This document shows positions 53,440 through 64,000 of a DNA stretch of 64,000 nt, piece after piece. The translations under genes and the position numbers were made by a program. Under the pieces are notes generated by a model. That model did no database searches. It had not been told where the DNA came from and saw only the letters and a program-made list of their open reading frames with translations. Source of the stretch: Xiphydria camelus (taxonomy: Eukaryota; Arthropoda; Insecta; Hymenoptera; Xiphydriidae); contig OY783192.1 of NCBI GenBank assembly GCA_963678675.1, positions 10,697,953-10,761,952 of the forward strand. The letters run 5' to 3'. Numbering within the stretch: position 1 is the first letter of the stretch; every line of letters starts with the position of its first letter.

Positions 53440-53625
53440 ATAAGTGAAATGTCATTTTTAAACATACTGACCAATGAACAATTAATTCTCATGCCCTCAT
53501 TAGCTACGGTGGCGTTTACCCTCGTTAATAAAAGCATTAGGATTGATTAATCATTAGTTAGTACGTTTAAAAGTAACATTTAAAAAAGTCACCAGCGACA
53601 GGTTCCGAGTCCCTAGGTGTACGGT
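53440..53625. mobile_element. SINE-free copy of the fold-back MITE
   Basis: Matches 23200-23793 with TTTTTAAACATACTGACCAA at the left and TTAGTACGTTTAAAAGTAAC at the right. Where copy 1 carries the SINE, this copy is continuous, giving the empty site. Its left terminus is truncated. Confidence 0.75.
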
Positions 53626-54034
53626 CACCGGTCTGTTGACAGTTGAACCAGCTTAGTTTTGAGAGTTTTAAATGAATACAAATTAATTATGAGCCTCATA
53701 ATAACTAACGGATTTAATTACTGACTGTTTCACAGGCTCCATTAGCCACGAATTGGAGTGACAGTCACCCTAGAGTTACGAACTCCGACCACCTCGTGGC
53801 GCCACTAGAGTTACTTGCCTAGCGTATATAATAGAGAGATAATACAATAGCTCAAGCTTGAGGTTTTCTTACAATTTAAATTCATCTCGTTAACAGCATC
53901 GCTATTTTCAAAAATATTTGTAGTTTATTATTTTTGTACCGTAGCTTTATCGGGAAACCTACTTATAAGTTTAAAATATGAATATTTGATAAAACATAAG
54001 ACAAACTATTTTTAATTTCGTTAATATTTCCTAG
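53626..54034 (+). other. Twinstar intron, right unique part
   Basis: No element recognised. It ends with the pyrimidine-rich acceptor TTAATATTTCCTAG. Confidence 0.5.
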
Positions 54035-54235
54035 GCTTCGAAGAAACAAAAATTGTTCCTGATGTCGTGGTGCCCTGATACCGCTAAAGTGAAGAAGAAG
54101 ATGTTGTACTCGAGCTCCTTCGACGCATTGAAGAAATCTTTGGTTGGAGTGCAAAAATATATTCAGGCAACGGATCTCTCGGAAGCTTCTGAAGAAGCTG
54201 TCGAGGAGAAACTCCGAGCTACTGACAGGAATTAA
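54035..54235 (+). CDS. tsr: Cofilin/ADF (twinstar), last coding exon
   Basis: Starts directly after the acceptor AG at 54033-54034, in phase 0, and ends with TAA at 54233-54235, coding 66 residues. It reads ASKKQKLFLMSWCPDTAKVK and KKMLYSSSFDALKKSLVGV, the long actin-binding helix and G/F-site residues, then QKYIQATDLSEASEEAVEEK and LRATDRN. With the start Met and the 81 codons of the upstream exon this gives 148 residues, the length of Drosophila Twinstar. No lesion seen. An AATAAA at about 54263 lies only 28 bp past the stop; the true poly(A) signal may be further down. Confidence 0.95.
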   Translation, partial: ASKKQKLFLMSWCPDTAKVKKKMLYSSSFDALKKSLVGVQKYIQATDLSEASEEAVEEKLRATDRN

Positions 54236-55410
54236 GAGTATTTCGGCGATCCCAAAATAATTAATAAATAAAGAAATTAAGTGAAAAATAACACAAATCC
54301 TTTCCTAAATAATGCTCTATACAAATCTGTATCGGAGGTTCGCCTTTTTTACGCATTTTTCATTTTTCAAATCAATTATCAAGTATTGCGCTACATTTAT
54401 CAAATAGAAGGGATGTCTAAGCAGTAATAAAGAAAAGCGAGACAAAATAGTTTTCATATTGTGAGCGTTATGTGAATCTGTCTGATATAATATTAATATT
54501 AATACTATAATTATAATAACGATAATGTGTAATAACTACGAAAGAGTGTAACAGTTTACAACCAGTTGAGCAACGCGCATAGAAACATTACATTTTTGTC
54601 ACAGGCTGTATGATGTTTAAATTAAATTCATTTCATAATGACGCATTATGTATCATTTTAGTGGAATTTTCTTTATCTTCCTTTATTTTCTTCCGTCTCA
54701 TTTATTTCTCGGCATCAATATACATGCTCTATAAAGTAATATTTTTTTCTGCGCACAAAATAGTGTATTGATATCCTCGTTAACATGAAATCGGAGAAAT
54801 CAAGCATACAGTTTAACATTTTTTCTAAAATTATCACTATCTGAAAATTTTTTCCACCCTCTTTCTGCAATTGTCGTTTTCGCGTAGTGAAACTTATTTT
54901 CTCAAAATCTACGTATCATTCTACATTTCCTGAAATATAATAAAAACAAACCTGTAAAATTTCAATTCTAAGAAAATAACAATTTTGGATAAATATGGCA
55001 GCTGTGATATACTGCATCATCTGCTAGTAGTAACTTTATTATTTTTCAGTCTCGCCATCGTTGCGTTGCCGTTATGATTTCGGGAAATAATTTGTATGTA
55101 AGTATTTATATATCACAAGTGCATTTATCTTTTGATTTTTGCTCTAATTAAAGAGAAAGAGCGGAAATAAATTCTAGTATTTTAAGTATCTACTCCAAGG
55201 TCTTGTTAACATAATTTTTTCTCAACACTCTCGGCTGAGGATTATCTGGGATATCCTTCATTGACATTGGAACTTACTTGTTAAGATATTTTGCATTCAT
55301 GTGCAAAATCTGCTTGAAGCAAGCAAATTCGATCTGCACTTTCATGGTCTATCCGCTCCGAATGCGGTATTAATGATACACCTCGTATATGTAATTTCTG
55401 CATAACTTAA
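54236..55410 (+). other. Twinstar 3' UTR and downstream sequence
   Basis: AT-rich, several AATAAA-like motifs (about 54263, 54424). No further gene or TE recognised up to the TTAA element. Confidence 0.45.
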
Positions 55411-56134
55411 GGGGGTATTACTGTCTAGACGCTTCAAAAGTTCGATTTTTTGCATTTTCTTATAATTTGGGGGTTTGAGAATGTGTCTTTAAAAAATACT
55501 AATTTGAAATTCGTAGAACTCCCATAGTTACAGAGGCTTAAAGGCTGCGGTGCGTTGGGGCGCAGCAGGTAGTCATCAACTTTAAACGCGTTTTTCTCAA
55601 AACGACATCTTTCAAGTCGGGCGCACGTTTTTCTCAAAAACTATTGGACCGATTGACTTCTGGTTTTGCACACATTTCGAGGGAACCTTCACCTATGGTC
55701 TGAACTAGAATAATACCGATATAGAGCTTGAATATTTTAGCCCTGCTCTCGTGTTTTACTTGACAATTTTTCGGGAAAATTAAACTTTAATCTTCAAACA
55801 GCTGCGATTGCGATAAAAAATTTCGTACCTACTTAGTTCTAGTTCAGACGATAACTGCATTCATATAGATTTAAAAAAAATTTTGTTCTGTCTCAGACGA
55901 CTAGGACCGCCACAATATGGTCGCCCGATTGGACGAGCGTCTCACGCCACGATCTGCATAACAGCGCATAACTTGTATAGATTCCAATAAAATGTTTTAT
56001 AAAAATTTGTGTTGTTAGTTGAAACATGTCTTATTATTCGTCAAAAACCCCGGCACTCTGTAGGTTTGATAGTTTTCGCAAAATTAATTCCTAAAAATTA
56101 CATTAAAAACAAGCGTCTAGACAGTAATACCCCC
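55411..56134. mobile_element. TTAA-flanked element, 724 bp, Kolobok-like style
   Basis: GGGGGTATTACTGTCTAGAC at the left, the inverse at the right, TTAA at 55407-55410 and 56135-56138. The G-run start resembles the GGGGGACTTACACC end of the intact transposon at 19280. No coding sequence recognised. Confidence 0.75.
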
Positions 56135-56138
56135 TTAA

Positions 56139-56413
56139 TATCTTCAGCCACTGATATTTTCGTATAATTTATCTTTTACACTCCCTACAAGATAAGAGAA
56201 ATTGAATTAATTTGACATAAGAGAGGTTTGGCCAGCTGTGTAGTATACATTACAAACTGTCATTCTCTTACGCGTATGAATTCATTGCATGCGAATTCTT
56301 TTAATGTAGGCGTATTAACCATAGCGAATTAGCAGTTTAGTAACCTGTTGTAATTTCATAGACCCATATATTATGAAGCGACGGGTTAAGTCAAATGTCT
56401 GTGTGTGTACACA
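56139..56413. other. Spacer, no gene seen
   Basis: Nothing recognised before the LTR. Confidence 0.4.
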
Positions 56414-56645
56414 TGTACTGCGGGGAAGGGGTTCCACACATATGAAGGGTCCTGCGCATACAGGATAAACAGATCTTTATTGTGAGATTAACCAGACGAA
56501 TCTCTACATCACTAAAAGCACGACTCGCTCGTGGTCGCTTCTAATGGATGTGAAATTCTATGACTAACTTATCTAAGATGGCCTCTCGCCATGTGGTGGG
56601 GAACCTTAAGGCGGAACTGTAAATTCAAGGCGCATTCTCACATCA
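56414..56645 (-). repeat. Gypsy 3' LTR
   Basis: On the minus strand it begins TGATGTGAGAATGCG right after the purine tract and ends CCCGCAGTACA. Matches the 5' LTR segment at 62302-62450. Length about 232 bp. Confidence 0.8.
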
Positions 56646-56779
56646 CTCCCCTCCGAGAATAGAGATACTGCTGCGGCCATTTGCAAATTTGTTTGGCGGT
56701 TAAATTTGGAAAGTCTTCGTACTAGTTCGTCTATTCTATCAGTCTTTGTCAGTTTAAGAGTTATTGCACTTTGCTGCTG

Positions 56780-59700
56780 AACCCTTGTAGGTGCGTAAAG
56801 GAGTCCGTTGTCTTTGGTTAAGGTTTGCTGCTGAAGTTGATGGAGTTTCAGCGTCGTTGACCCAGTCTGCCGCCGTTATATGTGCAGGTTTCAGTCTTTC
56901 TATGTTGACGTTCGTCACGCGGCCGTTGACCTCGATGGTGAATAGTCGGTCGTTAATTCTTTTGAGTACTTTGTGTGGCCCCTAATACGGGTTATCAAAG
57001 CCCAGCTTCGGTCCGTATTGCCTTAGGAACATATGGCTGCATGATTGTAAGTCTTTGTAGACGAATGTTTTATTTCCGCAGTGATGGCTGGCTGGTGCTG
57101 GTTTTAGGCTACGCATGTGCGTTCGGAATTCCTCCAGAAAAATATTCGGATCGGATGGTGGTTCCTCGTGTGTGAAATATTCTCCTGGAATTCACAGCGT
57201 TGTCCCATATATGTATTCTGCCGTTGATCCCTTTAAGTCCTCTTTATAGGCCGTTCTTAGTCCCAACAGGACTGTGGGCAATATGTCAGTCCATAATTGA
57301 GTTTGGTAGCAGCGGATGGCTGTTTTTAAGGTTCGGTGCCAGCGTTATACCATCCCATTTGCTGCAGGGTGGAATGCCGTGGTTCGTATTCGTTCACTCT
57401 CGACCCCAAGCGTGTCATGGCCGTGAATATCAAAGATTCGAACTGAGACCCTTGGTCTGTGTAATGGTCTTAGGAGATCCATACCGGGCTACCCAGTGCG
57501 CAAAAAATGTGTTCACAACTGTGTCTGCCGTGATGTCGACTATTGGAATTGCTTCGGGTCACCGTGAAAATCTGTCAACCATCGTTAGACAATAACGATA
57601 TCCTCTGGATGCTGGCATCGGCCCAATAATATCCACGTGCACGTGGTCGAAACGTTGATCTGGTTCCAGGAATGTGGCCGGTTGAACATGAATATGACGG
57701 CTAATTTTGGCTCGCTGACATGGGATGCACGCTGTTGCCCATCTCGTGATTTCTCGGTTCATAGAAGACCAGACGTATCGTTGACAAATTAATTTACAAG
57801 ATGCTCTACCGCCTGGATGAGACAGGTTGTGGAATGCCTCGAAGATTTGGCGACGAAAATCCTTCGAGACGTATGGTCGAATATCATTTTGAGAGACGTC
57901 ACAGTAGATTTCCTGTCGTGTTGGTCCAAAGGTGAGTCTTTGTAACTTCAATGACGCTGTTTTGCTTTTTAGGAAATATAGCTCCTCGTCTGCTTGTTGT
58001 GCTGCTGCTAGTGCTGGCAAGTCGATTGTCTGAGCCAACCTGAATGGTTGAGGTCTATCTGTTGCGGTGTTAGGCGGGATTCACACAGAACTGGCGCGTG
58101 GTGGTGGCGTGGAACGGGCATGTGCCACTTACATTTAAGCCTACGAGGCACCACGCCAGTGCCACGCCACCTCTATCTGAAATGTGACGTGGTGCCTCAT
58201 AGGCTTAAATGCAAGTGGCACGTGCCCGTTCCATGCCATCACCGCGCGCCAGTTATGTGTGAATCCCGCCTTAGCGTCAATCCTCGACAGGGTATCGGCG
58301 ACGACGTTGTCACTCCCCTTGATGCTTGTGATTCTCGTTGAAAATTGGCTAATGAAGTTCAGTTGGCGTTGTTGCCTGGCCGTTGCATTGCCGGAAAGTT
58401 TTTGAAAGGCGTGGATTAGCGGTTTATGATCTGTACAGATTTCGAAATCGTAACCTTCAATCTACTCTCTGAAAGCCTTGACGGCGCCGTAAATAGCAGT
58501 CAACTTTCTGTCATACGCACTATACTTGGATTCTGCGGTCGAGAATTTCTTCGAAAAAAAGCCCAACGGTTGCCAATCGTCGTTGTTTGTTTGCTGTTCT
58601 AATACGGCTCCCATAGCCGTACCCGAAGCGTCGGTGGTTAAGCGTAACTTCGCATATCGCCCCGGGTGTACTAGTAGTGCAGCGTTGACAATGTCTTTTT
58701 TGCATTTGTTGAATGCGGCCTCCGATTCAGGAGACCACTTGACTGGTCTGCGGTCTTTCTTTTTGGTACCGTCTATCAAAGCGTGTAGGGGCGCCTGGGT
58801 TGCTGCTGCGTCTTGGATAAATCGGCGATAGAATTTAATCATATCCAGGAATTGTTGTAGCTCTACGATGGTTGTTGGCCGTTTGAAATTGCTGATTGCT
58901 TCGACCCGCTGAGGTAGTAACCGAGTACCTTCGGGTGTGACCAGGTTGCCTAAGTACTCGACTGTTTTCGCTCCTAGAACGCATTTGCTCGGGTTGATGG
59001 TTAGTCCATACTGCCGCAGGCGCCCAAACACAGCTTTCAGATGATCCAGATGCTCTTCTTCCGTCTCGGAGGCTAATCAGTAAGTCGTCTATGTATGCAA
59101 ATACAAATTCCAGGCCTGATAATACTTGCCTTATGAACCTTTGAAATGTTTGTGCTGCGTTGCAGAGCCCGAATGGCATTGCGACAAACTCAAATAACCC
59201 GAATGGTGTAATGATCGCTGTTTTCGGGATGTCGTCTTCCTTCACTAGAATTTGATGATAAGCTCTGACCAAGTCGATGGTTGAAAACATTTTTTTCCCA
59301 TGAAGATTGGTCGTAAAATCCAGGATGTGTGCCACCGGGTACTTATCCGGGATCGTCTGAGCGTTTAGTCGACGATAGTCTCCACAAGGTTGCCAGTCTC
59401 CCGACTTTTTCTTGACCATGTGAAGTGGGCTCGCCCAAGGACTACTAGAGGGGCGACAGTATCCTTGTTTAACCATATATTGGAATTCGTCCTTTGCTTG
59501 CTTTAGAAGCTCCGGGGACAGCCTACGTGCTTGTTCAAATACCGGTGGACCCAGTCGTCTCTACGTGATGTGCAATGCCGTGTTTTACCGAAGACAATTT
59601 CGTAGATGTAGCCGTCAACTCGGAGGACTGTCGCAGAAGTTGTGCGCACGGGCCACTGTCGATAAGGGAGAGGTCTACCCTAGACGCTGGCTCAACTTTT

Positions 59701-60110
59701 CGTGTGGACGTCTGCTTGTTCCGGTCGGTAAGTTGCCGTTTCTCAATATTGACCGTTATGCGATGCAGGTACAACAGATCTGCCCCTATAATGCTATAGG
59801 GTACCGCTGCCACGACGAAGACCCAATTGATGGGACGACTCAACCCCAAGTCGAGGGTGAGTGTCCGTTGGCCGTACGTAGCAGTCTTGGTGCCGTTTGC
59901 TGCGTGTAAAATCAGTTTACCCCGACGAGGCATGTCGGCTCGACTTGCAGGTATAACTGAGATCTCTGCCCCCGTGTCGATGAGGTACTTCCTACCGGAG
60001 TGGCGATCGGTGATGAAAAGGCGGCGTGTTAAGCTGCTGTCGCCGGTGTCCGCCGGTTTCACATGCGACAGAATTAGTTTTCCGCCGGCGCTGCCTGATA
60101 TTGACACGGC
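56780..60110 (-). pseudogene. Gypsy pol: protease, RT, RNase H, integrase
   Basis: Order on the minus strand. Aspartic protease at 60107-59535 with YLIDTGAEISVIP and IIGADLL. Reverse transcriptase at 59476-58900 with [42 protein letters not shown] and the catalytic YIDD in [11 protein letters not shown]. RNase H with LTTDASGTAMGAVLEQ, then CTDHKPLIHAF and ADTLSRID. Integrase with HPGGRASCKLICQRYVW, CIPCQRAK (zinc finger), HVDIIGPMPASRGYRYCLTM and PEAIPIVDIT, and a C-terminal tail (HKVLKRINDRLFTIEVNG, ERLKPAH). Lesions: an extra base near 59078, TAG at 58462, a MITE at 58073-58270, TGA at 57559 where Trp is expected, and a frameshift near 57465. Motifs and the tRNA-Trp primer site favour the CsRn1/Kabuki clade. 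Confidence 0.85.
58073..58270. mobile_element. Complete GGCGGGATTCACAC MITE in pol, PIF/Harbinger-type
   Basis: Inverted ends GGCGGGATTCACACAGAACT and GTGTGAATCCCGCC, TTA flanks at 58070-58072 and 58271-58273. It separates RNase H from integrase; removing it restores a continuous reading of pol. It is the reference for the split copy at 8383-11300. Confidence 0.9.
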
Positions 60111-60575
60111 TGCCTACACTTACGTGCTTTCGCGCCAAATCATTGGTGGTAAAAACACGTGGTGCTCCCGTCAGGTTCGGTAGTCTCGCTGGTCTGTCTC
60201 GGAGTCCTACTCGCGCCGGAACGTCTTCGTGGCTCCATACGTTGCGGCTTAACCTCTTTCGGAATCTCTTTTAAGAGGTTTTGTGTTTTGTTGCGTTTGA
60301 CGAGACGGCATCGACAGATATGGTATAGCTTGTCGGCTCGTTGTGGGTCTTCCAGACTTTATCGGCAATCCGAGCCAAGTCCCGATTCAGCATTTCTCCA
60401 ATCGTAGACAGAACAGCTCTCGCTTGTTGTGGTAGATGATCGAACCACAGGCTGCGAAGTGATTCCTCGTCCAATCGTCCCCGATTCAGCGCTTCCATCT
60501 CGGACAATAAGAACGACGGTTTCCTATCGCCGAGATGAAGACCGAAGATTAATTTTCGGAATCTATCTTCCTTAA

Positions 60576-61577
60576 GGAGGATCGTCAGAGAAATGACTTC
60601 TCAGAAACCGTAGTTGAAAATTTTTTAAAATACTTGTTCAACTCATTTTAATAAGAGAAAAAAATCAAACAATTTCACTCTACAGTTTTCTCGTAATTAA
60701 TTTTTAAAAATTACGAGATTAACATTGAGTCTTATGGGGAGCATATTTCAAATGCACAGAACTTGCGATTTTCAACCGAAACAAATTCTGAAAATTATGA
60801 AATAAGTTTCAACGCCACACGAACTTGTTTTTACTAAATTATAAAGAATTTTCACTCTACAGTTTTTTTTAATATAAAGGAAAAACTGTCGAAAAATTCA
60901 AAAGTTTTCATGTACTCGTCCGCCATATGCAAAAACGTGGCAACATCTCACTACGTGACGTCACAAGCTATTGGCACGAAGCGTGCTCTTTCTCACTAAC
61001 CAGTTTTCCAACTTGAGATTGAGGTTATAAACAAACGTCATGAACCGCTTCAACGCGTTGTCCGTCGATAAGAATTCTGTTTAACCTACCGATTTGCTAC
61101 CGACTTACAAATACACTTTCTCACTAACCAGTTTTCCTTCCCATCGGAAAGTTTGAGCACGTGAAAAATTGTACATGCTTGGCAGTTCTTTTACGTCTGT
61201 TTATATACTCGCTAACTTAGATTGAGGTTATAAACAGACGTCATGAACCGCTTCAACGCGTTGTCCGTCGATAAGAATTCTGTTTAACCTACCGATTTGC
61301 TACCAACTTACGAATGTTGAAATGCTATGTTGCCACGTTTTGCACACATTTTACATATTTAAAATAAATTAAGTTTGAAGTTATAAAATTGTTTTCGAAT
61401 ATTTATCTTACTTCTTTAGGTTGAAAGTAACAAAAAGAAACAGGAATTCAGTACCTATACTCATTATTACAGTTTTTATAAAACTTGAAATCTTACTATT
61501 TGAAATTGGCAACACACGTCGATTTCTTTGTTCTTTTTCCCCTTCTACCTCACCCCGAAGAGCACTGACGATCCTCC
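60576..61577. mobile_element. TTAA-flanked element in gag, 1002 bp
   Basis: GGAGGATCGTCAG at the left, CTGACGATCCTCC at the right, TTAA at 60572-60575 and 61578-61581. A direct duplication inside (about 61000-61110 and 61205-61320) contains ACGTCATGAACCGCTTCAAC. No coding sequence recognised. Confidence 0.8.
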
Positions 61578-61580
61578 TTA

Positions 61581-61754
61581 AGGTGTGATTTCGCTGAAGC
61601 CGTCGGCGGTAGCCGCCAGCGGTATCGTACTGCTTCAGTGCTTTTTAAATAGGGCCGGTTTCGTCAACGCTACTCTGAACGCCTGTATCTACCACCGGCG
61701 CGTTGGCGGCTACCGCCGGCCGCTACCGCCGACGGCTTCAGCGAAATCACACCT
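61581..61754. mobile_element. PIF/Harbinger-type MITE next to the TTAA element
   Basis: AGGTGTGATTTCGCTGAAGC and inverse, with GCGGTAGC-rich stems; TTA at 61578-61580 and 61755-61757. It reused part of the TTAA at the edge of the 60576-61577 element and is therefore the later of the two. Confidence 0.8.
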
Positions 61755-62278
61755 TTAGAGGCGCCGTATCGTTCGCAAAGAGTGTCCTTGAGTGTGACGT
61801 ATTTGTTCGTGGCTGGAGGATTCATGATGATGTCTTCTATGACGTCAATGACGTCGTGTTCTAATTTTGATACCACTGCATGGTACTTGGAGACTCCGAG
61901 GTAATGCGATGATGATGAAATTGTGACTCAATTGCTGCGAACCATACCTCTGGCTTTTGCGTCCAGAAGGGTGGAAGGTGGAGTCGTTCATGTGCGCTAA
62001 TCGTGAACTCTCGAGATGGTATGCTGGCTTCGTCTGACGGTGTCCTCGAAGTAGAATGTCCTGGTGCTGCATTTTCCCCTGGAGCCGTTGGAAGATCTGT
62101 ACGGTGGACGGTAACTCGTGTAGGGCTGCCTGCCTGCATTCGCGGAGTTGCCATTTTTTTTGTGGAATCACTATTTTACGGATTTACACTGGGAGAGCAC
62201 GTGGCGCGTACCGGACTTCCGTTTGTGCCGAAATGATGAGAAACGTTATCGAGATTTGCGACTTAATTGTTTTGATCT

Positions 62279-62297
62279 GATCACGTCAGGGTCACCA
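62279..62297 (-). promoter_or_regulatory. Primer-binding site, tRNA-Trp
   Basis: The minus strand reads TGGTGACCCTGACGTGA three bases after the 5' LTR, matching the complement of the tRNA-Trp 3' end except for one transition. Use of tRNA-Trp is characteristic of the CsRn1 clade. Confidence 0.75.
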
Positions 62298-62301
62298 ATT
62301 A

Positions 62302-62450
62302 TGTAGGGAAAGGGTTCCCACATATGAAGGACCCTGCGCGTACAGGGTAAACAGATCTTTATTGTGAGATTAACCAGACGAATCTCTACATCACTAAAAG
62401 CACGACTCGCTCGTGGTCGCTTCTAACGGAAGTGAAGTTCTATGACTAAC
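62302..62450 (-). repeat. Gypsy 5' LTR, cut by the copia-type LTR
   Basis: Aligns with 56414-56560 and stops at GACTAAC, where the 3' LTR continues TTATCTAAGATGG. The missing U3 part should reappear beyond the right edge. Confidence 0.8.
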
Positions 62451-62661
62451 TGTGAGAGATGCACTTCCTTGACATATATGTGTGAGTGTGTGCGTGCAGG
62501 GCTGCAGCGGCTGCGTCTCGTAGCGCGCGCCCATTGTGCATTCCAGTCCAACCCTTCGAACGAGAAGGATCGCTAATTTAGTATTGAATAAAGAAGCATT
62601 CTAAAGAAAGAAAGATTTTACTGTTTCTTTTGTTATTCCTCCGAATCTGTGGCGTCCAACA
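62451..62661 (+). repeat. Copia-type 5' LTR
   Basis: Starts TGTGAGAGATGCAC and ends GGCGTCCAACA, 211 bp, with a poly(A) signal GAATAAAG at about 62587. It is followed at once by GATTATGGGCC, the copia primer site that pairs with an internal part of initiator tRNA-Met. It interrupts the Gypsy LTR. Confidence 0.7.
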
Positions 62662-64000
62662 GATTATGGGCCTTAGTGCGTCCTTTTTGTCAGATACAGA
62701 GTTCTAAGTGAGAAAGTGACTAGAAGGAAGGAGTTCGAGGTGACGTCAAAGGTAAATTTTTTTTTAGATGTATATGGCCATTAAAGTGCATGTCGACATT
62801 TCATTTTTAGAGGTTAATAGTTTTTTTTAAGAAGTCAGTGTATGCTTCCGGAAGTATTTAATTTAAAATATGCATGTATGAACGTGTGGTACCACAAACA
62901 AAAAATTCAGATTTCTGTTCTTCAGCTTATCAATTAGTTATGCAGTTTCACTAATTATTATACAGTACAGTGAAGTGAATTAGAAGTTTATTAATTGTCT
63001 TTGGTCACATTAATATCTTAAATAAAATTTAAAAAAAGATGTCAGAGTACGAAACAAAGACACAGGCTGAGGCAAGTCGAAAGATGCTTTAGAAAACGCC
63101 TATCATGAAATACCGATGGTGTTTACATTAGTTCTGTCGGTGAGCATTGCTGTGCGTGTTCGTGACGTTCTTAGGAACGAAATTTTTCCCACTCGACAAA
63201 GAGGTCTGTGTGGAAGGTTTCTAGCCTTAACTTGCTGTGAAGTGGGGTCTCGAGTTCAGACCGGGGGTGGTTATATCGAACGGATTCATCGGCGCCGCAC
63301 ACGCGCACGATCGGCCCTCTCAAGTCGGTTCAATTGTGTTCGTTGATTCAAGCTTGAAGGGAGTGTGTGTATCGCGCTAGGGTCCGTAAGAATAACAGCC
63401 TGTTTCAAGCAACTTTTGACTTGCTGTGCGATTAAAAGAAGCGCGAAACAAAGATTAGCGACTAAAGACGGCAACATTTTTTTCTAGATGAAATTAGAGT
63501 GAATGTTTGGTTTCTTTTTTAGAGAATGATCCCAGTCGCTAATCAAGATGACAAATTCAAATGATATTCCGAAAGATTTAGAAGATAAACTTTTAGATGA
63601 AGAAGAAATGGAAGTTGATCAGAGGAGTACAGACACTTCGAGATTACAGAACATTATAAATGAAGGTAAATTTTAGTAAAGACTTAGATGAAAATAACTG
63701 TAAACAATTTTAGATGATATTCTTTTAAGACGTATTAGATGACGGATCCGTACTATTTAGAATTCTTCTTAGATGTTAAATCCAAACATTAATTAGAGTG
63801 TACATTGTTCACAGTAACAGAGATGACATTACTAACTGAGGAGTTGTCAGAAACAGCTACAGTTACAAATTCACATATGACTGGTTCTCAGGTCACATCG
63901 CAATTGCCATCTGTAACTAATTTTTTGCCGTCGGAGAATTTGCAGCAGAATATGGCATTGAGATTGGAGCATTTTGAAAAGGCTGCAAATTTGCAAAAAT
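62662..64000 (+). mobile_element. Copia-type internal region, open at the right edge
   Basis: The primer site GATTATGGGCC is followed by a leader without clear domains. Possible coding starts near 63548 (MTNSNDIPKDLEDKLLDEEE) and near 63822 (MTLLTEELSETATVTNSHMT), the second open to the window end. Both products are acidic and low in motif content, compatible with a Gag leader, but I recognise no capsid motif. A small cluster of TTAGATG repeats occurs between 63590 and 63770. Confidence 0.45.

Larger units (their letters stand above)
60271..62154 (-). pseudogene. Gypsy gag
   Basis: Reads MATPRMQAGSPTRVTV at 62154 and continues to the conserved LPPFWTQKPEVWFAAIESQF, HAVVSKLEHDVIDVIEDI and LKDTLCERYGAS. 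After two adjacent insertions it resumes at about 60570 with FRKLIFGLHLGDRKPSFLL, MEALNRGRLDEESLRSLWF and LPQQARAVLSTIGEMLNRDL. This is the capsid-like core of arthropod CsRn1-type Gag. A one-base frameshift lies near 61893. A zinc knuckle was not identified. Confidence 0.75.
56414..62450 (-). mobile_element. Ty3/Gypsy LTR retrotransposon, CsRn1-like, decayed
   Basis: On the minus strand: partial 5' LTR (62450-62302), primer site for tRNA-Trp, gag, protease, RT, RNase H, integrase, purine tract (GGAGGGGAG) and 3' LTR (56645-56414). About 4.2 kb remains once three younger insertions (58073-58270, 60576-61577, 61581-61754) are subtracted. No env-like ORF. The two LTRs differ at around ten positions over 150 bp, so the copy is old. 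Confidence 0.85.

Overview
The window is insect nuclear DNA, AT-rich with GC-rich islands. One host gene is certain: two coding exons of twinstar (cofilin/ADF) on the plus strand at 44326-44568 and 54035-54235, with an in-phase 9.5 kb intron between them. The protein is so close to hymenopteran cofilin that an ant, wasp or bee is my best guess; that is inference. Nearly everything else is transposable elements (TEs), mostly dead and often nested.

Layout. 1-2018: minus-strand Tigger/pogo element open at the left edge, with a spliced transposase pseudogene. 2716-6800: long-TIR element with a 4-bp target-site duplication (TSD) and a broken transposase of uncertain superfamily. 7088-11456: small palindromic elements, then a four-level nest of TA-, TWA- and TTAA-type insertions, one carrying an unrecognised 136-aa ORF. 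11605-16671: inverted composite with Helitron ends and a 127-129 bp minisatellite. 17077-22138: long-TIR element with a Cys-rich protein remnant, invaded by a TA MITE and by a TTAA-flanked element with an apparently intact 577-aa Mutator/Kolobok-like transposase. 22441-26420: ACTGAAA-motif clusters, a tRNA-derived SINE inside a MITE, and a spaced TCTCACCTCCGT motif. 28530-43275: a run of deletion derivatives (Tc1/mariner, piggyBac-like, Tigger-like, Kolobok-like, PIF/Harbinger), many with clean TSDs.

43276-54235 is the twinstar locus; its intron holds an inverted tRNA-like repeat, a complete non-autonomous Helitron, a second inverted composite, a mariner remnant and several MITEs. 55411-56134 is another TTAA element. 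56414-62450 is a minus-strand Ty3/Gypsy element (CsRn1-like, tRNA-Trp primer site) with decayed gag-pol and three younger insertions. At 62451 a copia-type LTR begins inside the Gypsy LTR and its body runs off the right edge.

How the parts relate: the cut-and-paste families present as protein fragments (PIF/Harbinger, piggyBac/Kolobok, Tc1/mariner, Tigger) match the TSD classes of the non-coding MITEs (TWA, TTAA, TA). The 577-aa transposase is the only coding sequence that looks undamaged and could act in trans. Several insertions can be dated relative to one another because empty sites are readable in a sister arm, a second copy or an interrupted reading frame.
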